Positions 45,301 to 53,265 of a stretch of 64,000 nt of DNA are shown here, piece after piece. The stretch lies in assembly GCA_914767715.1 (NCBI GenBank), contig OU612072.1, positions 15,562,001-15,626,000 of the forward strand, written 5' to 3'. This DNA is from Membranipora membranacea (Eukaryota > Bryozoa > Gymnolaemata > Cheilostomatida > Membraniporidae). The number at the start of each line of letters is the position of its first letter. Within the stretch, counting starts at the first letter, position 1. The notes under the pieces are model-generated. The model ran no database searches, was not told the DNA's origin, and saw only the letters and a list, made by a program, of their open reading frames with translations. The translations under genes were made by a program, and so were the position numbers.

Positions 45301-48300
45301 GGTGATAAATTTGCTTTGAAATGCCGATTTGTACTTCATCATTTAATTTGATTATACATGTTGTCAATTGAACTTCAATCACACATCCTTTTTGATTGTC
45401 GAAGTTGTCATTTTGTCATACACAATTCCCTTATATCAATAATCTGAATCTAGCATTGATAAAGTCTAAAATCCAAAACTGGTTTTGCTGTAAAATTATG
45501 GATATTTAATGCAACATTTGTTCGAACAAAGCAGGCTTAGTACCGTGATATTAAATATGTCACAATCGTATAAAAACCTGTAATTTTACAACATTGTAAC
45601 AGTACAGTCATCTTATGTAAATTACTGGCTGTGATGTGAATGATACAAAATGAATAACGTAAAGTTGGGCGATTCACTTATAAGTTAGTGATTGGACACG
45701 CCTTACTTGGGAATTCCACTCGATTAAAAATAAATATAGAATTTATACCGTTATAACATTAGGTACATTGCTTGCAAAGCACTATGTTAACAATCAAAAA
45801 AATATGTAGAATGTTAGCAACGATTGTCTTTGTCCAAATAAATACTGCAGCAGTCCGGCACTTTTAAATTTCCAGTCAATAATAAAATGGTACAAAAGAT
45901 TTCAGGATTAAAGATAATGCGAACCATCTTCATTTCTTGCTTTGTTGATGCCTGAGTTATTCAGCGAATTTAAGATCAACCCGCACTGTTTTTCTAGCGT
46001 TGAACACCTCTGTTTAACAACTATTGATTGTCCTCATTGAGAGAGAGTTTCTGCAATCCTCAGATCCCTGTGTTTGATCGAGGTTTTGTTTTACCATCGA
46101 AAGGGAATTTGTGGTTTGGTGTGGATAAGACAGGTTTCTTGTTTAGCTCTCTAGCTGACAACAATTGATCACTGTGGTGTCTGTTGTTGATCATGTATGA
46201 TCCATTAGCATACCCAACACTAGAGAAAATAAGATTGATACGGTTTATTTTGCAGATTAACAGATTTATTTTGGCTTCCACATAGAGCATTAAAATAATT
46301 TTTTTTTGTGGAATTTGTTATAAATTTTGTGGCATGGTTATGTCTTAGGTTAGATTTCTTTGGCACAAGTTTGCTGAGCTCAAACCAGTCAAATAGTTGA
46401 AGATAGTTATGAAAGATGTGTCCGATAGTTTGTAAAAATATGTGTTGTATTGTTTGAAAACGTGTCAAGTTGGACAGTGGGCCCATCCAAATGAAGACAA
46501 CTCCAAAAATTAAGACTTTCATCAATCGAGACTTATTATTGGCTCATCACCTATTGATATCAACGAATCAATACTCAGCTCTGATGACTCAGATTTACCT
46601 GCCAGGTTTGAATGCTTTGTTTGATGTAGGACTGGTTGCTATGTATGGGGCCGCATAATGTGAATCAGTGTTAGGCTCACCGCTATGACGGCTCATATCT
46701 GTAAAATCTGCAAAGTAGACATGATGGAGACAATGAAGTACTATGCTTTGATTGGCTGATGTATGATCATCCTTAGTTTCGATTGGCTGCGCTTGGATAG
46801 CTGAATTTGGGTGATACAGTATTATATTTGGTCACTTATGATATTCTTAGTTGTGATTGGCTGATGTATGGTGATCCTTAGCTTCGATTGGCTGCGCTTG
46901 TATAGCTGAAGAATGGTGATGCAGCATTATATTTGGTCACTTATGACGTTGGGCCAAGTTGTGAAAGACCCCTGTACATCATATGCTATGACTGGGCGGC
47001 CTTAAATTTGACTCATTAGATTTTGCTGAGTCCGATTTATGCAAGAAGGTTGAGGTTTAATTAGCGGAAGCTTACTTCCTAGTTGGAAACTTATAAGCAT
47101 GCCGGGTTTCTAATCCTCCATACTCTAGAGGAGTATGCAGGACTTAGAGTTGAGTTTAGCTAGTTTTTAGTGGACTGAATGTATGCTAACACCAATTTTC
47201 ATTAGCCAAGGTGAAAGATAATTTAGATTAAACATGGAGAGATAATGTTAGCGGGCCATAAATATCACTTCTTCTAAGCAGGCTGTAGTAGAGGCAAACT
47301 TTTCCTCCCAGGGAAACTTTAATCCTCAATCTTGCTCCCATCCAAATGGTCAGGCTTATAGAGATGTTTACTAAAAGTAATCTATGGTTCTTGAAGGAAG
47401 AAATATGGAAAAATTAAGAATAATCTGGGACATGTTTTCCACTCGATGTCTGCATTTCGAAGACCCACAAAAACTTGTTTACGAGATTGTAGAAGGTTCT
47501 GCGTAAAAAACCACATGATTTTGACTTCTTACCTTTGGTCCTTCACATTCATGATTAGCCAACACAACAAAGACCACAAGATAAGTTTCTCACCTGACAT
47601 AGAGTAGATATCAGTAGATATAGATAGTATAGAGTTAGTATTGTAGTACATAGTACCCTCAGATTCCTGTGATCGTCTCCCCTGTCTCACAGTGACACTA
47701 TCAGGCTCTGTATATATCGCTGACTGTCGCGCTGCCAGCTGTGGATCCTCAGTGTTCGCTCGAGGTCTACTGAACACCTCCTCCGCTGACTTCTGTCGGA
47801 ATACTTTGATTCCCTGAATACAAGGAAAGTAAAGTATGTCAGCTATGATATAATCAATCAAGACATAATGTAATAAAAAACAATTGAACCCACTATATAC
47901 GTGAACGTTAGTCTCTACCCCCAGACTCTTGCAACCTCCTCCTCCTCCGTCCAAGGGCCTTCCATTAAAGTGAAATCCGCGGCAAAAAAGTATTTTAAAA
48001 TATCTGTATTACAATAATATCTTACAATCTTATAAAGCAGAGTCTCTGATGTCAACTTATTGTTGTATTGCTGAACTACGGTCTTATTTAATCAATTTTT
48101 GATGTCTCTGTATTCTATCACCATTCTTTTAGAAGCGATATCACACATGAACTATTATTTCTTCTTTCTACAGTCGCTTCAATTAAGTGATATGTTTTGG
48201 GTGACCCACCTGAAACTCAGCAAGGTTAGGCATAGAGCCATGGTATTGTTTCTTCTTTAGTTCCGAGAGTAGCTTAGGGGGCTGCATTGCATTAGATACT

Positions 48301-51300
48301 TTCTTCTTATATACAGCTTTAGGAGAGTCGGTCTGCAATAACCAATAATCAATAACTAAACAACAACAATCAATAACCAATAACGACATATTTTTCAAGA
48401 CACGGAATCAAATTGGTTATACTGGTAGCTTCTAAAGAGTAGTAAAGTTTTTAGCAAATTGAAAATTATGACGTCTTTGAAATTGTGAAATTTATTGCTA
48501 GCCCACATTCACTCAATCTCATGACTTTATAAAACCTTCACCTTAGCTAGTGAAAATTGCTGCTAGCTAACTTTAAGTCATCCTCTAACTAACTTAACTA
48601 AACTCCTGCTAATATTTACTCATTTGAAGATGTCTGACTGCAAAGTAATCCTAGTGTCTCCAAAACAAACTAACTATATCTACTCAACCCGCTCATTGGC
48701 ATCTTTTAAATATGGGGTACACAATTATACACGTGCAATGGTAATTTTACACCATACACATAAAAATACTTATTTACATGTTTATAGTTTACACTTACAT
48801 CAACTGTTACTCCATTCATAGAAGCGTAAGTATTCTCTGGATCGCTGAGAGCCAGCACACTCCTCCTCGATGGCAGCGTCTTAGCCAATCTCTTCTTCAC
48901 TTTCTTACTCTGTGTCTCTATGGCGCTGTGATGTTTCGCCTTACTCGGTGACTTAGGGGTACTCGTCGGGGGTTTAGGAGAATTAGGTATGCTATGCGAG
49001 GTGTGCGCTATACTCGCTAGTGAGGCTGTCTGAGAGTGGGACGCGAGAAGTCTGCTATATTCTGTACTATACTTCTCTCCTTTTGATTTGCTACAAGACG
49101 AATATGGAAATTTATTGCATATCAATTCTTGTTGTGGGACTTTCTTTGGCCGATTTTCATTGTTGGTTTTGTTCAGCCAGCCAATATTACGATAGCGATA
49201 TATTGAGAGATCTGCGATTGAAATCTAGATTCATTCTATTTGGTAATATTGTCATCAAAGTATCACAATGTCGAATACAACTGGTATGAAATTGTGTTAC
49301 ACACGTCATGGTCATTACTTTAGGTAAAAAGTGTGATGGAAAGATAAATCAAACGCACTCCTCCGGGACTTCCTCTAAGAAAAATACATGGATCTTGATG
49401 ATCGATTAGTTTTCTTGCAGTAAATGGGGAGGGAGATGGGACCTATTTGCTTGTAATGATGTGTTGAGAAAGCTTGACCTGATGTCCATAGGAAGTCCAG
49501 GCTAGAATTGCATTATGGGAATGTCCTTTTAGGTTTCTACAAGGCCGATCTTTTGCACTTCCCTGTATTGAGTTGTCTTGTGTAGCCCTTATAACATACC
49601 AAGACCTAAAAGCCAAGGGAGTCAACTCCAAATATAGTCTAGTACAATTAGATATAGATACAGGGGTTAACTTACCTGACACTATAGATGATGCATGCAG
49701 TAATCAAACTAACAAGTAAGGAAACTATCAATCCTACAGCACCTCCGATGTAAGCTGCTCTCCCTAAAAATATAAACAATATATACTGGTGAAAATGTCC
49801 TTTTCTATTCAGAACGTGTTCAGTTTAGTATTTTTTAAACCGCCCACAAATTCCACAAGTTAAATTGGGTTTAACTGGGTGTAAGTTTTGGGCTCAGCGC
49901 TCTCTCTAATCTCAGACCAAACACATTTGTTTATGGTCCCTAGATATTGGAGCTCTTGCACCTTCATATCTTAGTTGTTCCTGTGCACCCGCAACAACAC
50001 TGTATAAAAGTCGTTGCATGAATTGCATCATTTGACAGCAATGGTGGTAAACATAAAAAAATTGTTCAATTGTGGCTGTGGCAAGTCGATAATAGGACTG
50101 TGTCCATGAATATGTAGGAAGGGAGTCAATGGATACTTTTACACTTACAGTATATTGTTGTGAGCATTTCTTTTTCTATATACTCTTTAGCCTCTCCACT
50201 GGTCGCTGAGGTAGATGATTCGGTCATGAGCGTAGAGTTTTTTGGTGCGGAAAATGCATCGGCTAGTGTCGCAGAGTCCGTGAGAAGACAACTGAGAATC
50301 AGTATGATTGTAGAGGGCGCTGCAGATATTAGCCTTTTGTAAAGCGTAGACATATTTCCTGAGATCATTTTGTTGTTTTAGTGGATATAGGTGTGTGAGC
50401 AACTACCATAGACAATATGTCTTGTCTTTGGTTTTGTTTAAACTGAAGTTCTGTGTATGTCTATGGTATATATGTTTCTTTGATCAGTTCCCAGAATTAT
50501 CCTTGTTACATCCGTGCTTGAGCACAGGAGTTCCTATCAGGCTCCTTGCTATTAACCGCCTAATTACAGAGGGTCCAAATCTCCAACAGATTGATAGATA
50601 ATCCAGTCTGGTGTTGTGAGTGTGATCAACAGGTGCCCCTTTCGTGCTGTATGATCGACAGCCTTTAACAGGTGCCCCTTTGTATCTAGTTATCAACAGC
50701 CTTGCAGGTGCCCCTCTAGATAGCTAATAGCTGCTAATGTTTCCTTAGTAATGGATGGTATGTTACAATAATCTCATCATGACTCATCATAACAGTTTCA
50801 ACGCTTACTGTCTTTCACCACTGATCTGTTGTCCAGTCATCCAGTCACGTCTTAGACAATCCTCCAGCCTGTTGTATTGTGTTGTTATGTTTCCAAAATC
50901 TACAATTATCTTATTTAGAATGACAAACATTCATGTCATAGTTTGGCACTTTTAACCTCACACCGATGTAAGCAATGAGCAAATACAAGAGGAATTTATC
51001 AAACCCAAAATTACCAATTTGCCTTAGTTCCTCACACTTTCGCATGAGAACGGGTAGGGGGTTACATGACCGCCCTCACTGATGAGTTTAGATAAAGGCT
51101 GTGACTAATGGTCTCTATCAGTGTTTATGACAATTTATTGATGATTATAATTATACCTTATCTGTGGGTTATAATACGATTTGCGATTGATTGTATATTT
51201 AATCAAATCACCATCGCTATGGTGTGGTGGTGAAATTTGCCCTGAGCTGCACAACTTTCTAAACTGATAACATTTACAAGTGTCCAGTTTACACTTCATA

Positions 51301-53135
51301 ACATGAATTGCTAGCAGACTGACAAATCTATAGACAGTCATATTTATTTTCAGGTTTCCTTCCTACCTCTTTTGGCATCAAATACAGGGAATGCTGTTGA
51401 TGTTTAATGGGGCGTTTTCAACCAAAAATACATCTGTTAGGCCTACGTCCATATACTTGATATTAAGTCTATGGTTACATCACTAGAATGGTGCTATCCG
51501 TAGCCTCATCACGAGGCCACTTCTTTTGTTTATTTTGGCTGCGTGACAAGGCTAGGTAAAGCACCATTCTTAATTCTGATGATGTAACAGATGTATTTTT
51601 TAATGAAAATGCCCATTTAACATCAACGGCATTACCTGTATTTGATGCCAAAAGAGGTAGCCAAAAAAACTAAAGAAGTGGCCTGGTAGCGAGGCTAGGG
51701 AAAGCACCATTCTAGTGATGTAACAAATGTATTTTTTGTCCCATTAAACAGGTTATTATCAGCAGATTTTGACGTCTGTAGGATGATTCAAAACGAACAG
51801 TGCACCACATTTAGAGATGACTGAGTAATGACTAGCTTCCCTGATATGATACTGACAACCTCCCATTATAATATGTGCTGTAATTTCCCTGGGGATAGTA
51901 GGGCTGCGAGTCTAGCCATATTATCTAGGTTTTGAAATCTTTTGCCAATAGCAAAAAGTGATATTTGCGGGTTATCACCATCTGTGCAGGCACAAACTAA
52001 GTCTAGGTTCCTAGTGGAGTTTTTGATGCCAACAATTATAAGAAGTTGATTGGGCCACAATGAAAGACTGGTTTTGATAACCTTGAACTTTGGAGTTGCC
52101 TTTCTTGGTGGACGGCACTGACACATTCGATATACTTCTAGACTGTAGTTTTCCCCATGACTACCCTACTGCCTACTGCACTAAGATCTTTTATCGTGAC
52201 AAATCGTCATATGAGAAGTAGCGGGTGGGGGGTTGTATACTCAGGAAAGGCCAATGTATCTCGTACTAGCTAAAACTAAGAGGTAGAAAGAGCACTTACA
52301 ATCAATAATAGTATGTGGTACATCCCTAGATTTACCATGATCCGCCAAGCTCTATTATCAAGTTTGTGCTCAATGCTGGATGTATTGGAAGTGGAAGTTG
52401 TATTTGTTGGTTTGACGCTACTCTCCTGTGAAAGTTCTGATTAGCATCATCACCCAGACACACATCAACCTATCCATTACGTACCTGATATTGGGCAAGG
52501 CTGGCAATATTTGAGGTTATGTAAATAGATGTATGTGAGAATACTACAATAAATATGATTATAATTTTATGTACACCTCATGCCTATGTCATAGTTTCCC
52601 ATACTTATAGAATCATGATTGCTCAAATCTATTGAAATATACACTATACTTGATTGTTATAACTTGGTTCTGAACTTGTTTCTGTTTTCTTGGAAAGTTG
52701 TCCAAGCTGGACAATCTGTTATCACTGCAATGTTGTGTTGTGACAACCGACCTGTGGTTGTGATGAATAAGTCGATGTATGACTTTAATTGTTTTAATGA
52801 TGCTACAAACTGAAATCGTAAAATGTTTAGGTTGAACACCAGCCCTCCACCTCAGAAATTAAATAGATTGAAAACTCTGCTCATAGTAATTTCATTCCAA
52901 ACATCGAAAGAAAATATATATCAGAGAAACTTTCCACTTAGACTAAACATATTCTATTGCTTGGAGTCTTAGAAATTAATTCGCATCTACGTTTTGATCT
53001 CAGACAACTTTGTTGGTAATTATCTGCTCTCACTGTCATTGTTTATTTCGTTTTAGTGATGGACATAGAAATCTCTACGAAGATGACCACAGTCATATAC
53101 CTTATAAGAAGCCAGCGAACAGCCAATACAACTAA
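33337..53135 (+). CDS. ZFYVE19: ZFYVE19/ANCHR abscission checkpoint regulator, 13 coding exons
   Basis: Coding exons: 33337-33396, 33767-33888, 34546-34602, 35444-35569, 36316-36380, 36936-37060, 37414-37525, 38178-38297, 39107-39211, 39658-39731, 40214-40324, 41416-41516, 53057-53135. Phases agree throughout and the frame closes at 418 residues, close to the vertebrate length. ANCHR binds PI3P-type membranes through its FYVE domain and VPS4 through MIM1 helices, and delays abscission in the Aurora B (NoCut) checkpoint. Seen here: N-terminal FYVE zinc ligands ([27 protein letters not shown]; about residues 7-55); three MIM1-like helices ([13 protein letters not shown] about 128, [11 protein letters not shown] about 157, [14 protein letters not shown] about 267); an acidic ESDSDNEES stretch; and the C-terminal zinc module [27 protein letters not shown] (about 364-393), completed across the last intron by [14 protein letters not shown]. 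The order matches human ZFYVE19. The last intron is about 11.5 kb and contains two other genes. An AATAAA lies at 53464. Confidence 0.92.
35580..35930. repeat. Diverged tandem repeat in ZFYVE19 intron 4
   Basis: A block of the form CTTGRTYACTTTGRCATARCTRT with a preceding TTTCAAAT/TTTCAATT segment recurs about three times at roughly 125-base spacing. Similarity is moderate only. Confidence 0.4.
36531..36568. repeat. 19-bp tandem duplication
   Basis: CAAGGCTGCATGCTGCAAT and CAAGGCTGCATGCTGCAAC are adjacent in ZFYVE19 intron 5. Confidence 0.85.
37602..37670. repeat. Imperfect hairpin in ZFYVE19 intron 7
   Basis: TAGCCAATGTGTTGGCTCTG and its approximate complement CAGAACTAACACATTGGCTA enclose GATTGGCT/AGCCAATC. 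The arms differ at about five positions. Confidence 0.7.
38486..38789. mobile_element. hAT-like non-autonomous DNA transposon, short copy
   Basis: The element spans 38494-38781 between 8-base repeats CATTGAAC (38486-38493, 38782-38789). Its terminal inverted repeats start CATTGAATT and, on the complement, CACTGAATT. It is homologous at both ends to 12993-13656 but lacks the internal 376 bases. It contains no ORF and sits in ZFYVE19 intron 8. Confidence 0.75.
38938..39009. repeat. CCATAGACTCAAT hairpin, copy 1
   Basis: 28-base arms (CCATAGACTCAATTATAGCC... and its complement) with one mismatch enclose a 16-base AT-rich loop. Related hairpins with CCATAGACT/AGTCTATGG ends are at 42202-42260 and, degenerate, at 51448-51473; 50404-50468 shares the ACCATAGACA ends. 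Confidence 0.8.
39937..40042. mobile_element. Perfect 86-bp palindrome between 13-bp direct repeats
   Basis: Bases 39948-39990 are the exact reverse complement of 39991-40033, giving 43-base arms with no spacer. CTAGGTTTGGCTT occurs at both 39937-39949 and 40030-40042, just overlapping the palindrome edges. This is compatible with a palindromic insertion and target duplication. It lies in ZFYVE19 intron 10. An assembly fold-back artefact is an alternative. Confidence 0.8.
40382..40451. repeat. ATTTGCCTGC inverted repeat, copy 1
   Basis: ATTTGCCTGCA and TGCAGGCAAAT flank about 48 bases in ZFYVE19 intron 11. The same ends occur at 53167-53265. Confidence 0.65.
40949..41186. mobile_element. MITE-like element, CTAGGGGAGGC family copy 1
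   Basis: About 238 bases are shared with 57432-57660: a head hairpin TTCTAGGGGAGGC...GCCTCCCCTAGAA, internal matches CATGTCAGAATCAGCTC and GGAGGAGCT, and an end GCCTCCCCTACCATTTGTTCT. The outermost bases (CAGGCCCGTAGTT / complement of AACTACGGACCTG) are inverted repeats. No coding capacity and no clear target duplication. Confidence 0.7.
41761..41820. repeat. Hairpin built from duplicated 10-mers
   Basis: GATCATAGTG twice, a 20-base spacer, then CACTATGATC twice: perfect 20-base arms. It lies 245 bases into the last ZFYVE19 intron. Confidence 0.9.
42202..42260. repeat. CCATAGACT hairpin, copy 2
   Basis: CCATAGACTCAATGATAATTTTA pairs imperfectly with TAAAATAATTAAGTCTATGG. The ends match the hairpin at 38938-39009. 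Confidence 0.65.
43161..45160 (+). CDS. Divergent GT10 (alpha-1,3-fucosyltransferase-like) type II membrane protein
   Basis: Two exons, 43161-44412 and 45051-45160, join in phase 1 to give 453 residues. Residues 1-30 are cytosolic and basic (RMRRKTK), 31-48 form a single membrane anchor, and an acidic stem (about 55-115) follows: the Golgi type II layout of fucosyltransferases. The C-terminal GT10 pattern is visible: [13 protein letters not shown] (about 322), [15 protein letters not shown] (about 371), YRGYLSWR, and the closing CxxC (CKFC, 427-430) supplied by exon 2. GT10 enzymes transfer fucose from GDP-fucose to N-acetylglucosamine-containing glycans. However, the usual FENS...YVTEK donor-site motif is altered (DNS, and AMLDQ where YVTEK is expected), so GDP-fucose binding is doubtful. 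The gene lies inside the last intron of ZFYVE19 on the same strand and converges on a minus-strand gene. AATAAA signals follow at about 45731 and 45838. Family call fairly sure, activity unsure. Confidence 0.75.
44531..44597. repeat. CTGTCTTGACAAGCTTT hairpin, copy 1
   Basis: CTGTCTTGACAAGCTTT and AAAGCTTGTCAAGACAG are perfect 17-base arms around a G/C-rich loop. It lies in the single intron of the GT10-like gene. The same ends occur at 59246-59319, and a half copy (TCAAGACAGGCTA) is near 53898. Confidence 0.8.
44905..44969. mobile_element. GGGAGGGT hairpin with 6-bp direct repeats
   Basis: CTAGCA at 44905-44910 and 44964-44969 flanks a segment with GGGAGGGT and ACCCTCCC ends in the GT10-like intron. 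It resembles the insertions at 4422-4466 and 5146-5199. Confidence 0.55.
46060..46219 (-). CDS. Candidate alternative terminal exon of the membrane protein
   Basis: An acceptor (TTTTCTCTAG) at 46220 opens a 53-codon frame ending at TGA. It needs a donor exon ending with two bases, and within the neighbouring gene only the membrane-spanning exon (49763-49676, ending AG) fits. Splicing there would give a 155-residue isoform with a short basic tail (motifs [27 protein letters not shown]) in place of the long tail. Phase and composition support it, transcripts are needed. Confidence 0.35.
46522..50368 (-). CDS. Single-pass membrane protein of unknown family, 6 coding exons
   Basis: Coding exons: 50368-50149, 49763-49676, 49090-48799, 48332-48210, 47813-47594, 46598-46522. 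Phases agree and the frame closes at 339 residues. Layout: a hydrophobic N-terminal signal-like segment (about 18-33), a short Ser/Thr-rich ectodomain with one NST glycosylation site, one membrane helix on its own exon (about 78-100; [21 protein letters not shown]), then a cytosolic tail of about 235 residues. The tail is rich in Ser, Pro and Lys ([31 protein letters not shown]) and has several Tyr sites (ENTYASM, AIYTEPD, TMYYNTN), and its C-terminus is acidic ([11 protein letters not shown]). I do not recognise a domain. The layout resembles a receptor-like or scaffold adaptor, an inference only. It is nested antisense in the last ZFYVE19 intron, 1.4 kb from the convergent GT10-like gene. 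A second in-frame ATG lies five codons in. Confidence 0.65.
46749..46947. repeat. 105-bp tandem repeat with GATTGGCTG motifs
   Basis: Two copies of a 105-base unit start at 46749 and 46854. Each carries two GATTGGCTG blocks (inverted CCAAT boxes) and a TATATTTGGTCACTTATGA segment. It lies in the last intron of the minus-strand membrane-protein gene. Confidence 0.8.
50404..50468. repeat. ACCATAGACA inverted ends
   Basis: ACCATAGACA and TGTCTATGGT bound 65 bases just upstream of the membrane-protein start codon. The ends resemble the CCATAGACT hairpins. Confidence 0.55.
50628..50716. repeat. Short tandem repeat with CAGGTGCCCCTTT
   Basis: CAGGTGCCCCT(T/C)T occurs three times with spacings of about 40 and 35 bases, with ATCGACAGCCTT/ATCAACAGCCTT between the copies. 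Confidence 0.6.
51363..51660. repeat. Large nested inverted repeat
   Basis: CTACCTCTTTTGGCATCAAA and onwards (51363-51439) is complementary to 51587-51660, with few mismatches over about 75 bases. Inside, 51502-51552 is a copy of the GCCTTGTCACG hairpin family, and further fragments (AAGTGGCC, AGCACCATTCTAGTGATG) recur to about 51725. This looks like one fold-back element with another inserted in it. Confidence 0.75.
52300..52425 (-). CDS. Orphan exon candidate (Ser/Thr/Asn-rich plus hydrophobic end)
   Basis: The 42-codon frame between a good acceptor (TTTCACAG) and a good donor (ATT|GTAAGT) is the only open frame of the three. It begins [17 protein letters not shown] and ends with the hydrophobic [13 protein letters not shown]. 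The internal ATG could also start a signal peptide. No partner exon in the right phase was found convincingly. The downstream ORF at 52126-51866 has the wrong phase. It may be chance. Confidence 0.25.
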
Positions 53136-53166
53136 CTGTGTTACTACAGACTAGACCAAGTTTTGT

Positions 53167-53265
53167 CCATTTGCCTGCATTCGGAGTTGCTTCCGATCCA
53201 CAGGTCACGCCATGGCGAGTGGCCAGTGACCGGTTGAAGGGAACAACTGGAAGGCAGGCAAATGG
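53167..53265. repeat. ATTTGCCTGC inverted repeat, copy 2
   Basis: CCATTTGCCTGCAT and AGGCAGGCAAATGG flank about 70 bases, beginning 31 bases after the ZFYVE19 stop codon, so it probably lies in the 3' UTR. Same ends as 40382-40451. Confidence 0.7.

Noticed and set aside
48624-49289. Plus-strand ORFs over the membrane-protein exon
   Set aside because: They overlap the minus-strand exon 49090-48799, which joins four other exons in phase.
51866-52126. Minus-strand ORF with CxC pairs (CQC, CAC) resembling a small secreted cytokine
   Set aside because: The cysteine spacing fits no chemokine or IL-17 pattern, the phase does not match the exon candidate at 52300-52425, and all three frames are partly open.
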